In this document: positions 27,201 through 36,229 of the stretch, in pieces
How positions within the stretch are numbered: the first letter of the stretch is position 1
Layout: each line of letters opens with the position of its first letter
Source of the DNA: Pokkaliibacter sp. MBI-7
Lineage (GTDB): Bacteria > Pseudomonadota > Gammaproteobacteria > Pseudomonadales > Balneatricaceae
Direction: 5' to 3'
Assembly (NCBI RefSeq): GCF_029846635.1
Contig: NZ_JARVTG010000001.1
Coordinates: 3,466,501 to 3,530,500, forward strand
Length of the DNA stretch: 64,000 bases
Made by a program: the position numbers and the translations under genes
The notes under the pieces: model-generated
Database searches by the model: none
What the model saw: only the letters and a program-made list of their open reading frames with translations
What the model was told of the DNA's origin: nothing

Positions 27201-27233
27201 TTTCTTTTCCCTGTCTCTTGTTACCTGTGACTG

Positions 27234-27914
27234 ATGATACTCCCAGCCTCCTTTTTCGCCCAACCCCCGCTCCTGCTGGCGCGTGCGCTGATCGGCAAAA
27301 TCATTCGCCACCGTGTCGGTGATCAATGGTTAGCGGCGCGCATTATCGAGACCGAAGCCTATGACCGCCGTGACCGTGGCAGTCATGCTTCACTCGGCTA
27401 TACCGAAAAACGCAAGGCGCTGTTTATGGCGCCGGGCACGCTCTATCTCTATTACGCCCGCGGGAAAGACTCACTCAACTTCAGTGCCGAAGGGGAGGGC
27501 AACGGTGTGCTGATCAAGTCAGCACTGCCGTGGAGTGACAGCCTGAGCCCGGCCAGCAGTCTGCAGCAGATGCAGGTGCTTAACCCTGACAGCAAGGGGT
27601 TGCCGCGTCCTCTGGCGCGGTTGTGCAAAGGGCAGACACTGGTGTGTAAATCACTGGGGCTGACCGTCAGGGAGTGGGATCAGCAGGCTCAGCATCCGCA
27701 GCGGCTGCGGGTGGAGGATGTGGGATATACGCCGGTGGCACTGTTGCAGAGCGTGCGTCTGGGGATTCCGCCGGGGCGTGATGAACACCTGCTGTGGCGC
27801 CTGATCGACCGGGCCGAGGCACGTCACTGCACCCAGAATCCGCTGACCCGGCCGCAGCTGCCGTGCCATGAGATTCTGCCCGGGCAGCCGCTGGTGGTCA
27901 GTGAGCCGGAGTAG
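27234..27914 (+). CDS. AAG-type 3-methyladenine DNA glycosylase
   Basis: The product is 226 residues. The Mpg/AAG family pattern is clear: LARALIGKIIRH, ARIIETEAYDRRDRGSHAS with the catalytic Glu in IETEAY, then ALFMAPGTLYLYYARG, NFSAEGEGNGVLIKSALP, and LCKGQTLVCKSLGLT. The enzyme removes alkylated purines and hypoxanthine from DNA by flipping the base. It is divergent from the MalY-like gene, and both promoters must overlap coding sequence. Confidence 0.9.
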   Translation: MILPASFFAQPPLLLARALIGKIIRHRVGDQWLAARIIETEAYDRRDRGSHASLGYTEKRKALFMAPGTLYLYYARGKDSLNFSAEGEGNGVLIKSALPWSDSLSPASSLQQMQVLNPDSKGLPRPLARLCKGQTLVCKSLGLTVREWDQQAQHPQRLRVEDVGYTPVALLQSVRLGIPPGRDEHLLWRLIDRAEARHCTQNPLTRPQLPCHEILPGQPLVVSEPE

Positions 27915-28077
27915 CCTCCGCCGGCTTTAAAGCCAGCATCTGCCTGCGGTTTGAGGCATAATGGCAGCCCCTTGCGGGAGTGGTGGCAACAGCTGCATAA
28001 ACACGCTCATACAGACAATAAGACTGCACGCATGGCCCGCGCCTGACAGCCCTGCATGTACTGGTGGAGATACCGTG

Positions 28078-29625
28078 ATGACCGATTCCAACCGCGTAAT
28101 TATTTTCGATACCACCCTGCGTGATGGGGAGCAGAGCCCGGGTGCCTCCATGACCCGTGATGAGAAGGTCCGTATCGCCAAGCAGCTGGAAAAGATGCAG
28201 GTAGACGTGATCGAAGCAGGCTTTGCCATGGCCAGCGTGGGCGATTTTGAAGCCGTGAAAGCCGTGGCCGATGCGGTCAGGGAAAGCCGGATCTGCTCGC
28301 TGGCCCGTGCGCTGGATGCCGACATTGACCGTGCCGGTGAGGCCCTGCGTGGCGCCAGTGCCGGACGTATTCACACCTTCATCGCCACCTCGCCCATCCA
28401 CATGAAATACAAGCTGAAGATGGAGCCGGATCAGGTGGTGGAAAACGCCGTACGTGCCATCCGCCGTGCGCGCAACCTGATGGACGATGTGGAGTTCTCG
28501 CTGGAGGACGCCAGCCGTACCGAGTTTGATTTCATGTGCCGGATCGTCGAGGCAGCCATTGCCGCAGGTGCCCGCACCATCAATATCCCTGATACCGTGG
28601 GCTATGCCCTGCCGGAAGAATTTGGCCATACCATTCGCCGCCTGATTGAAAACGTGCCCAACAGTGATCAGGCCATCATCTCTGTGCACTGTCACAATGA
28701 TCTGGGTCTGGCTGTCTCCAACTCCATCTCTGCGGTGGCCAACGGCGCCCGTCAGGTGGAATGCACCATCAATGGTCTGGGCGAGCGGGCCGGTAATGCG
28801 GCGCTGGAAGAATTCGTCATGGCGCTGCGCACCCGTCACGATGCCATGCAGCTGACCACGGGCATTGTCACCGAGCAGATCGTCCCTGCTTCACGTCTGG
28901 TTTCCACCATTACCGGTTTCCCGGTGCAGCCCAACAAGGCCATTGTGGGTGCCAATGCCTTTGCCCATGAGTCCGGCATTCACCAGGATGGCGTGCTCAA
29001 ACACCGTGAAACCTATGAAATCATGACGGCCCAGAGCGTCGGCTGGCACACCAACCGCATGGTGCTGGGCAAGCACTCCGGCCGCAATGCCTTCCGCTCA
29101 CGCCTTGAGGAGCTGGGCATCAGCTTCGCGACCGATGCCGAGCTGAATGAAGCCTTCCGCCGTTTCAAAGAGCTGGCTGACAAGAAACACGATATTTTCG
29201 ATGAAGACCTGCAGGCGCTGGTCAGCGAGCAGCGTGCGGCTGAAGACATGGACGAAGCCTTCCGCCTGACCTACATGAGCGTCACCTCGCAAACCGGTGA
29301 GGTGCCGGTGGCCACCGTCGCCCTGATGACTGCCAGTGGCGAAGAAGTGAAGAGCACGGCCGAAGGTTCAGGCCCGGTGGATGCGACCTTCAAGGCCATC
29401 GAGAATATTGCCGAGTCAGGCGCCACGCTGGAGCTTTACTCCGTCAATGCCATCACCTCCGGCACCGACTCGCAGGGTGAAGTGACGGTACGACTGGAGA
29501 AAGGCGGACGCATCATCAACGGCAACGGTGCCGATACCGACATCGTCATTGCCTCGGCCCGGGCCTATATCAACGCGCTGAACATCATGCTGTCCAATCG
29601 CGAGAAAGCGCACCCTCAGGTATGA
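28078..29625 (+). CDS. leuA: 2-isopropylmalate synthase
   Basis: The product is 515 residues from ATG 28078, with GGTGGAG upstream. The catalytic TIM barrel has FDTTLRDGEQSPGASM at the N-terminus, the metal motif HCHNDLGLA, and GLGERAGNAALEEF. The C-terminal leucine-sensing domain (about 390-515) includes SGTDSQGEVTVRL. The enzyme condenses acetyl-CoA with 2-ketoisovalerate, the first step to leucine, with feedback inhibition by leucine. It is a full-length type 1 LeuA. The 163-bp leader shows no leader peptide I can support. Confidence 0.97.
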   Translation: MTDSNRVIIFDTTLRDGEQSPGASMTRDEKVRIAKQLEKMQVDVIEAGFAMASVGDFEAVKAVADAVRESRICSLARALDADIDRAGEALRGASAGRIHTFIATSPIHMKYKLKMEPDQVVENAVRAIRRARNLMDDVEFSLEDASRTEFDFMCRIVEAAIAAGARTINIPDTVGYALPEEFGHTIRRLIENVPNSDQAIISVHCHNDLGLAVSNSISAVANGARQVECTINGLGERAGNAALEEFVMALRTRHDAMQLTTGIVTEQIVPASRLVSTITGFPVQPNKAIVGANAFAHESGIHQDGVLKHRETYEIMTAQSVGWHTNRMVLGKHSGRNAFRSRLEELGISFATDAELNEAFRRFKELADKKHDIFDEDLQALVSEQRAAEDMDEAFRLTYMSVTSQTGEVPVATVALMTASGEEVKSTAEGSGPVDATFKAIENIAESGATLELYSVNAITSGTDSQGEVTVRLEKGGRIINGNGADTDIVIASARAYINALNIMLSNREKAHPQV

Positions 29626-29713
29626 GGAACGCGTAGCGCGTCATGAAGTAAGGACGTGTTCACCTCTGGTGAGCACGTTTTGCCTGTGTTCATCAGAACA
29701 GCAGCCCCAAGAG

Positions 29714-30607
29714 ATGGAAGAGAAGCCAACAGTGGAAACGGCAACGACCGCCCCCATGCGTCCGCAACCCACAATCGATGAAAGCCAGCGCCAGGCGTAT
29801 CTGGAGGCTATGGGCATTGAGAGCTGGGTGCCGCGTACGGTGCTGCCCGGCGCTGCGCCCTCATGCTACTTCGCGTGGGACTGGGACGGTTCCGCCGCGT
29901 CGATGGCAGAGGGGGTGGCCCCGCCACCGGCAGCCGTGCCCGGCGTGGCTCCGATGGAAGAGAGTGCGCCGGCTCCGGTAATGAGCAGAGAATCAGCGCG
30001 TGCCGAACTGGTGCCTGCCACTGCCGCACCGGCACCTGTTGCTAAGGCTGTACAGCCTGCACCCGCCAGCCCGGTACGGGAGCGCGCGCTGGCCAGTACC
30101 GATACTGCTGAAGTGCCGGAGTTTCATCTGGCCTGCATGGTGTTCTCTGCCGGGGTGGTGCTGACCGAGTTGCCGCTGAAGATGCGCGCACTGGGCGAGC
30201 AGCACTTGACGCTGCTGGTGAATCTGCTGACGGCGGTGTCGGGCCGTCGCGAAACCCTTGGCAAGATCAGTTACTTCCGCTGGCCGATGATCCGTACCCG
30301 TGGGGTAGATCAGTCTGCAGCGGTGGCCCAGCTCACCCTGCAGCGCTGGCTGGATAAACTCCGACCGGAGCAGCAACCGGCACTGCTGGTGCTGGGCGAG
30401 CAGGCGATCCGTCACTGTCTGCAGCTGGACCCTGAACACTGTGACTGGCGTCAGCTGCATACGGCACAGGGCTGGGACGCTGTGGCTGTCAGCCATGGCT
30501 TGCATGCTCTGCTCAATATTCCTTCGCTTAAGGCCGAAACCTGGCAGCACGTGCAGGCGCTGCGTCAGCATCTCGCCACCCAGAATGTGCTTACCGCTAC
30601 TCACTGA
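29714..30607 (+). CDS. HolD-like protein (DNA polymerase III psi subunit candidate)
   Basis: The product is 297 residues from ATG 29714; a GTG at 29732 is an alternative. Three parts are seen: an N-terminal peptide RQAYLEAMGIESWVPR (about 27-41), a Pro/Ala-rich linker of about 90 residues, and a C-terminal alpha/beta domain (about 135-290). The N-terminal peptide resembles the LQQLGITQW segment of E. coli HolD, which docks on the chi subunit. As in E. coli, the gene lies directly before rimI (16 nt). HolD is poorly conserved, and E. coli HolD is much shorter (about 137 residues), so the assignment rests on motif and synteny. Confidence 0.6.
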   Translation: MEEKPTVETATTAPMRPQPTIDESQRQAYLEAMGIESWVPRTVLPGAAPSCYFAWDWDGSAASMAEGVAPPPAAVPGVAPMEESAPAPVMSRESARAELVPATAAPAPVAKAVQPAPASPVRERALASTDTAEVPEFHLACMVFSAGVVLTELPLKMRALGEQHLTLLVNLLTAVSGRRETLGKISYFRWPMIRTRGVDQSAAVAQLTLQRWLDKLRPEQQPALLVLGEQAIRHCLQLDPEHCDWRQLHTAQGWDAVAVSHGLHALLNIPSLKAETWQHVQALRQHLATQNVLTATH

Positions 30608-30623
30608 CGTCAGAGCAAACACC

Positions 30624-31073
30624 ATGTCTATTGTTATCCGTGCACTGGATGCCCTCGCTCTGCCACAGGTGGCTGCCGGTGCGGCGCAGACGTTTCGCCA
30701 TCCCTGGTCTGTCGCAGCCTTTGCCGACAGTCTCAGTAGCGGGCATTGCCTGCTGGGTATTGAAGTCGACCAGCAGCTGGCGGGGCATGCACTGTTTTCT
30801 CAGGTGCTGGATGAAGCTGAACTGCAGACTATGGCTATTTACCCGCAGTGGCAGCGCCGTGGACTGGCCCGTCAGTTACTGCAGCAGGGGATAGAGCAGC
30901 TGCGCCAGCAAGGGGTGGTGCGGCTGTTGCTGGAGGTGCGGGCAGGCAATCAGGCGGCCATTCCGCTCTACGAGTCACTGGGTTTTGTGCTCGATGGCCG
31001 TCGCAAGGGCTATTACCCGGCAGAGGAAGGTGAAGGGGTGGAAGATGCCCTGCTGATGAGCCTGATGCTTTAA
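30624..31073 (+). CDS. rimI: ribosomal protein S18 alanine N-acetyltransferase
   Basis: The product is 149 residues from ATG 30624. It is a single GNAT domain: AELQTMAIYPQWQRRGLARQLL forms the acetyl-CoA loop, followed by LLLEVRAGNQAAIPLYESLGF and GRRKGYY. These are the RimI hallmarks, including the conserved LEVR and N...A..LYE..GF. It acetylates the N-terminal alanine of ribosomal protein S18. It lies 16 nt after the HolD-like gene, as an operon. Confidence 0.92.
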   Translation: MSIVIRALDALALPQVAAGAAQTFRHPWSVAAFADSLSSGHCLLGIEVDQQLAGHALFSQVLDEAELQTMAIYPQWQRRGLARQLLQQGIEQLRQQGVVRLLLEVRAGNQAAIPLYESLGFVLDGRRKGYYPAEEGEGVEDALLMSLML

Positions 31074-31108
31074 CGCGCTAGCAGATTCCTGAAGCTCTGA
31101 TCGCTAAG

Positions 31109-31331
31109 CCTGGCAGGTCGTTGAAAATCTATCTGCGTTGCCGAATACCGCGTCAAAAACAGGCTCACAGCCAAAGGCTGAACGTGCTTTAGCACGGCCC
31201 CAGAGGGGCGAGCGGAGCGAGTCAAATGCTCATTTAGTTCACTAAACTCCGCTTTTTCTCCTGTTTCTTGTGCCCTCGGGGTATTTCCTTGTCTCGGCTG
31301 CCTCGATGACGTTTTTCAACAGCCTGCTAGG
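31109..31331 (+). repeat. MITE-like repeat, copy A (223 bp)
   Basis: It matches copy B at 37124-37342 almost base for base and copy C at 49216-49378 in inverse orientation. The right end has GTTTTTCAACAGCCTGCTA; the left end carries the diverged complement (GGCAGGTCGTTGAAAA). It lacks any coding capacity. Its right end supplies the stop codon (TAG, complement of 31327-31329) of the histidine kinase gene read on the minus strand. Confidence 0.85.
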
Positions 31332-33681
31332 CAGTGTGTTCTGGTGGTGGCGCAGGCTGGTTCTGCTCTGGCACCCCGCTGGCGACGGCGGTGACTTTGT
31401 CCTGATAAATCCACTGCAGTTGCAGCACTTCGCCGAGGGCCTGACACAGGGTGCGCTGGCGGATCGGCTTGGCCAGCAGGCGTACGGCGCCTGCCGCCAG
31501 ACAGCTGGCCTCTTCCTCTGAATGAGCCGAGACAATCAGCACCGGTACCGTTGACAGGGTAGGGTGCTGACGCAGCCGCTGGGTGGCTTCCAGACCATTC
31601 AGCACCGGCATGCTGATGTCCATCAGGATGGCATCCGGGCGGTGCTGTTCCGCCCGGTGAATGGCTTCCAGCCCATCGGCGGCCTGACTGGTGGTAAAGC
31701 CGATGGCGTGCAGCATATGGGTGAGGATGGCGCGATTGGTCACTACATCGTCCACCACCAGAATATGCCGCCGCAGACCCAGATAGCCGACCACGGTCTG
31801 CTGACTGAGAGCAGGCACTTCGGTGGCGCGCACGTCCGGCAGCAGTAACTCAAAGCTGAACAGACTGCCCTGGCCAGCCTGGCTCTGTACCTCGATATCT
31901 CCCCCCATCAATTGCACCAGCTGGCGGCTGATAGCCAGACCGAGGCCAGTGCCGCCGCGCTGCTGCTGGTTGCCTACCTGCTCGAAGTCGTTGAACAGCA
32001 ACGGCAGATGTTCTGCGGCAATACCGATGCCGGAGTCGGCGACTTCAAAACGCACATGGTCGGGGCGGCTGCGGCTGACGCGCAGACAGACGTAACCACG
32101 GTCAGTGAACTTGATGGCATTGCCAAGCAGGTTGAGCAGCACCTGCTGCAGACGAATATCATCGACGGCGACGTGGTTGGGAATGTCACCAACGACGCAC
32201 TGCAGATCAATATCCTTGTGTTCAATGCGGACGCGGATCAGCTCCGTCACCTTGCTCAGTAGCTGCGGCAGGTTAATGGTGCGGGGCATCAGGTTGAGTT
32301 TGCCCGCTTCGGCCTTGGACAGATCCAGCGCATCGCTGATCAGCGTCAGCAGATATTCACCGCTGAACAGGATGTTATCCAGCCCCTGACTGAGCTGCTC
32401 GGCGGAGGTGCTGCTTTTCAGAATCTGCGCATAGCCGAGGATGGCATTCAGTGGTGTGCGCAGCTCGTGATTCATGTTGGCAAGAAAGCGGCTCTTGGCT
32501 TCACTGGCGGCTTCCGCCTGCCGGCGGGCGCGGGATTCTTCATCGGCCCGTTGCTGTTCAGACAGGTTGACCACAAAAGCCCAGCCACGATGCTGGGTGT
32601 TATGCAGAAAGGCACCGCCGATCAACACCGGAACGGTCTCTCCGCTGGAGTGATAGAACAGCTTGCGGTAGGGCTGGCAGTAGCCATGCTGTCTGAATTC
32701 CTCCAGAGCCTGCTGGTCGACACCGTCGCATTCCGGCGGTGTCAGCTGCATCCAGTTCAGTTGATGGTTCTGTAATTCCGCACGACTGTAGCCGAGGGTG
32801 GTGAGGAAGTTATCGTTGGCATCGCTGATGCTGCCGTCAAGCTCCCAGAAGAATATCCCGATGATGTTGCTGTCGATGATCCAGCGCAGCCGCTCCTCAC
32901 GCTCACGCAGTGCCGCTGCGGTGGCCTGCAGTGCCCGGGTGCGCTGCTGGATGCGCTCACTCATCTGATTGATGCCCTGCTGCAGCAGGCCCAGCTCATC
33001 CTGTGCGCTGGCGGCGGGCAGCTGAAACAGGGTGCCGGCCTCGATCTGCTGCATGCCTTCCAGCGTCTGACCAATTCGCCCTAAATACTGGCGGCCAAAC
33101 ACCTGAAAGACGATAAAGCTGGAGATCAGCACGGCGAACGTGATCAGCCCGACCAGCTGCAGAAAGGTGTATTTCACCTGCCGCAGTTCGGCCATGTCGA
33201 TGGAAATGCCAATCAGCCAGTTGAGGGTGGGGATGCGCTGAAAGGCCGTGAACTGTTCTTCATGGTCCTGATCATCCTGCAGTGACGATGTATGTACCCA
33301 GACCCCACTGCGCTGAGTGAACATGGTATTGACCGGTGCTGATTCCAGTGCGGCACCGCTGTCCAGCGCAGGGTGGTAAACCACGCGCTGACCGACGCCG
33401 TCGACGATAAACAGCTGTGCTGTGCTGAAGTGTTCCAGACCCTGCAGCCTGGCCTGCTGCTGCTGTGCCTGTCGCACGGCGGCACGCAGACCAGAGCGGT
33501 TAAGGTCCTGCAGAATGGCCTGACTGGCATTCTGCAGCTCCAGCGTCTGCAGCTGCTGCTGAAAGTGCAGCACCAGCCGGTCGATCATGGTGCTGCCCGC
33601 GATCACCACGGCGGTGGTCATCAGCAGCACCATCAGCAGGGACAGCAGACTCAGACGGGTCATGATTTTCATGGTCAGCAT
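31327..33681 (-). CDS. hybrid sensor histidine kinase with PAS and receiver domains
   Basis: The product is 784 residues. Order: transmembrane helix (10-30), periplasmic sensor region of about 140 residues, second helix (172-195), HAMP (about 197-250), PAS (about 260-375), HisKA with His405 in NHELRTP, HATPase with NAIKF (Asn521), DSGIGI and GGTGLGLAI, then a receiver with Asp688 in ILMDISMP and Lys738. No HPt domain follows the receiver, so a separate phosphotransfer partner is needed. It is 30 nt downstream of a periplasmic binding protein gene, giving a LuxPQ/TorTS-like pair. The stop codon lies in the end of a MITE-like repeat, so the original C-terminus may have been longer. Confidence 0.92.
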   Translation of the reverse strand: MLTMKIMTRLSLLSLLMVLLMTTAVVIAGSTMIDRLVLHFQQQLQTLELQNASQAILQDLNRSGLRAAVRQAQQQQARLQGLEHFSTAQLFIVDGVGQRVVYHPALDSGAALESAPVNTMFTQRSGVWVHTSSLQDDQDHEEQFTAFQRIPTLNWLIGISIDMAELRQVKYTFLQLVGLITFAVLISSFIVFQVFGRQYLGRIGQTLEGMQQIEAGTLFQLPAASAQDELGLLQQGINQMSERIQQRTRALQATAAALREREERLRWIIDSNIIGIFFWELDGSISDANDNFLTTLGYSRAELQNHQLNWMQLTPPECDGVDQQALEEFRQHGYCQPYRKLFYHSSGETVPVLIGGAFLHNTQHRGWAFVVNLSEQQRADEESRARRQAEAASEAKSRFLANMNHELRTPLNAILGYAQILKSSTSAEQLSQGLDNILFSGEYLLTLISDALDLSKAEAGKLNLMPRTINLPQLLSKVTELIRVRIEHKDIDLQCVVGDIPNHVAVDDIRLQQVLLNLLGNAIKFTDRGYVCLRVSRSRPDHVRFEVADSGIGIAAEHLPLLFNDFEQVGNQQQRGGTGLGLAISRQLVQLMGGDIEVQSQAGQGSLFSFELLLPDVRATEVPALSQQTVVGYLGLRRHILVVDDVVTNRAILTHMLHAIGFTTSQAADGLEAIHRAEQHRPDAILMDISMPVLNGLEATQRLRQHPTLSTVPVLIVSAHSEEEASCLAAGAVRLLAKPIRQRTLCQALGEVLQLQWIYQDKVTAVASGVPEQNQPAPPPEHTA

Positions 33682-33711
33682 CCGCCTGCAGACGGCCGCT
33701 GCTTCAATACA

Positions 33712-34695
33712 TCAGAAGTCATACTGATCGACATTGTCTCTGGTAAATATCAATACCGGCAGATTGACCTGCAGGCTGGTGTCATCGGCGCGCGGGGTCA
33801 TCAGGCCAAGGTGGCCGGCAGCAAAGGGCTGACCGGCATGCAGCTTGCCCTGCAGCAGATTGTAGGCACTGTATACGGTGAGGTAGCCGTGATCAGGCGC
33901 GTTCCATAACAACACCTTATGCACTACGCCGCGTTTTAGATAAGGGCGCATCTGATTGGGTGTGGAGTTGCCCACCAGCGCGACCTTGCCTGCCAGCCCC
34001 GCTTCTTCCAGTGCCCGCGCAGCGCCGGGCAGATTCGGTGAGCCAAGGGCGATCAGCCCCCTCAGCTGGGGGTTGGTATTGAGCAGGTCGCGGGTGACGC
34101 GATAAGACTCCTCCGAACTTTCTCCTGCCGGGCGGATATCGACAATTTTCAGCCCGGGGTCGTGGGCATAAAGGTGGCTTTTGATAGCCGCAATCCAGTT
34201 GGACTGGTTGGGGGCGTAGAAGGTGGTGGTGATAATGGCCACTTCGCCGCTGTGGCCCATCTGCTCTACCAGTGCATCGACCATGGCGGTGCCGAAGGCC
34301 TGATAGTCGACCAGATTGACGAAAAACTCGCGCAGATCCGTATCTCCGTCCCAGCTCATCACATGAATGCCTGCCGCCTGCGCCTGTTGCAGCACAGGTA
34401 CAATGGCGACCGGATCGTTAGCAGCCACGGCGATCACATCAGGGTGACTGGGAATGTAGTGCTCGACCAGTTCGATCTGTTTCTCCACCCGGTCCAACGT
34501 GGGGCCGGCCCAGATCACCTTCAGGTCTGGCAGTTCGGCAGCAGCCTGGTCGATACCCTGTTTCACCGCATCGTAATAGCCGATGCCTACCAGTTTGGGG
34601 ATAACCACCAGCGTATGAGTCGGCGCGGCCTGGCTGATCTGCAGGGTCGCTGCGATCAGCATTCCCCCGGCCAGTCTGACAAGCGCAGCCAGCAT
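33712..34695 (-). CDS. periplasmic sugar/AI-2-type binding protein
   Basis: The product is 327 residues from ATG 34695 with AGGAG 7 nt upstream. A signal peptide (GGMLIAATLQISQAAP) is followed by a type I periplasmic binding fold: VIPKLVGIGYYDAVKQGI, VIAVAANDPVAIVPVLQQAQAAG split by helix, VMSWDGDTD, and GLIALGSPNLPGAARALEEAG. It resembles LsrB/RhaS/TorT proteins. No ABC permease or ATPase gene is near; the downstream gene is a hybrid kinase. So it probably serves as the ligand receptor for that kinase rather than for uptake. The ligand is unknown; a sugar or autoinducer-2 is a guess. Confidence 0.85.
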   Translation of the reverse strand: MLAALVRLAGGMLIAATLQISQAAPTHTLVVIPKLVGIGYYDAVKQGIDQAAAELPDLKVIWAGPTLDRVEKQIELVEHYIPSHPDVIAVAANDPVAIVPVLQQAQAAGIHVMSWDGDTDLREFFVNLVDYQAFGTAMVDALVEQMGHSGEVAIITTTFYAPNQSNWIAAIKSHLYAHDPGLKIVDIRPAGESSEESYRVTRDLLNTNPQLRGLIALGSPNLPGAARALEEAGLAGKVALVGNSTPNQMRPYLKRGVVHKVLLWNAPDHGYLTVYSAYNLLQGKLHAGQPFAAGHLGLMTPRADDTSLQVNLPVLIFTRDNVDQYDF

Positions 34696-35032
34696 GGCTG
34701 TTCTCCTCTCAAGGGTAGCGTCTAGCAAGCTTAGGAAGGGGGGCGATATTCGTCCACCTGCGCGGCGGGGCTGACGTCATGCAGGGTGTAATTGTGGTTA
34801 TGGGAGCAGAACACGGGCCTGTGGTGAGTGCTGTCGGGTGCGCTGTCGTGGTGCGTCGCGCGGCCTGCTGGTGTGCAGAAATGAGCCTGATGAGTCGTGA
34901 TAACCCGCCAGTGTTGGTGCAGCTGCGGGGCGTTTTCAGGCGGTTTTCCTGTGCTGGCGGCTGAGAGGGGGCGTGGTATGGACTTTGCTGACGCTTAGCT
35001 GACTGTAAACACGCTGTGAGGGAGGAGTGCCG

Positions 35033-36181
35033 TTGTCAAAAAGCTGCCTGAGCAGGGGAGGCAGGATCGGGCTGATGGTATCGATCCTGCTGCTGGTGGC
35101 CGGTATCGGCCTGATACTGATGATGCAGGTATGGCCCGGGCTGATCCTGATCGGGCTGGCCATGATACTGCTGCTGGCCGGACTCTACAGCCTGAGCTGT
35201 GATCTTGATCAGTTGCAGCACTGGGCCGGGCGGATGGCCAGTGACGCCGCACCCCGGCAGGACGGGCTGACCCCGCTGCTGCAGGGCGTACTGCAACCGC
35301 TGGCCCAGCCACTGGGCAGTGCCATGCGCGAGATGCAGCGGCGACAGCAGGAGGCTCATGAACGTGTGGCGGAGATCAGCTATTCCACCCAGGAGCTGTC
35401 CCGCGCCGCCAGTCAGCTGGCCGATAACACTCAGCGTCAGTCGCAGGCCACGTCTTCCAGTGCGGCGGCGGTAACGCAAATCAGCCACAGCATCGAGGAC
35501 ATCAATCAGCGTATCAGCCATACCCGTGATGCGTCCGAAGCTTCCCGCAGCCTGACCGCGGCCGGTATGAATGCGCTGGGTGCTTCGCGGCAGGCAGTGG
35601 AGCAGGTCACCACCCTGGCCCGTCAGGCCGCCGGTGAAGTGGGCAGTCTGGAACAGCAGACGGCGACCGTGGCTGAGCTGTCGGCGGCCATTCGTGATAT
35701 AGCCGCCCAGACCAATCTGCTGGCGCTCAATGCCGCCATCGAAGCCGCCCGGGCCGGGGAAATGGGCCGGGGTTTCGCGGTCGTCGCCGATGAGGTTCGG
35801 CAACTGGCACAACGCAGCCACGAATGTGCCAATCACATCACCAGCAGCATTGATCAGGTACAGACGCAGATGCTGCGGGTGCGCGAGCAAATGCAGCAGG
35901 TCCTGGCCAGTGGCGACAGCTGTGTCCTGTCGGCCAGTGAGGCCGAATCGGCTCTGCTGCGTATCCGTGAGCAAAGCGACAGCATTGCCGATCAGATTCA
36001 TACGGTGGTGGTGGCCTTTGAGCAGCAAAGCGCCGCGACCCGCGACATTTCCCGCCATATCGAAGAGGTGGCCAGCGTGTCCACGGCCAATAGCGACATG
36101 GCTGAACAGACCTCACGGATTACCCATCATCTCTATCAGCTGACCGGTGCCAGCGGGCGCCAGCCGCTATCACAGCAGTGA
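35033..36181 (+). CDS. methyl-accepting chemotaxis protein without a sensor domain
   Basis: The product is 382 residues from TTG 35033 (GGAGG 7 nt upstream); a GTG at 35027 overlaps the ribosome site. Two adjacent hydrophobic segments (about 11-35 and 36-55) form a membrane hairpin with almost no periplasmic loop. A long signalling coiled coil follows with the strictly conserved tip IAAQTNLLALNAAIEAARAG and RGFAVVADEVRQLAQRS. No HAMP or ligand-binding domain is visible. The next gene encodes a NIT-like sensor, 48 nt away. The 337-bp gap upstream (34696-35032) shows no flagellar sigma-28 promoter and nothing else I can support. Confidence 0.9.
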   Translation: MSKSCLSRGGRIGLMVSILLLVAGIGLILMMQVWPGLILIGLAMILLLAGLYSLSCDLDQLQHWAGRMASDAAPRQDGLTPLLQGVLQPLAQPLGSAMREMQRRQQEAHERVAEISYSTQELSRAASQLADNTQRQSQATSSSAAAVTQISHSIEDINQRISHTRDASEASRSLTAAGMNALGASRQAVEQVTTLARQAAGEVGSLEQQTATVAELSAAIRDIAAQTNLLALNAAIEAARAGEMGRGFAVVADEVRQLAQRSHECANHITSSIDQVQTQMLRVREQMQQVLASGDSCVLSASEAESALLRIREQSDSIADQIHTVVVAFEQQSAATRDISRHIEEVASVSTANSDMAEQTSRITHHLYQLTGASGRQPLSQQ

Positions 36182-36229
36182 CCTTTACATCCACCATTTC
36201 ACACACCTTGCGGGGAGGAACGCGCCACC

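Noticed and set aside
26055..27326. Longer start for the MalY-like protein (42 more residues)
   Set aside because: The extension overlaps the divergent glycosylase gene and is unlike the family N-terminus; ATG 27200 has the ribosome site.
34696..35032. Flagellar sigma-28 promoter before the MCP gene
   Set aside because: No TAAA-N15-GCCGATAA-like match found on the plus strand.
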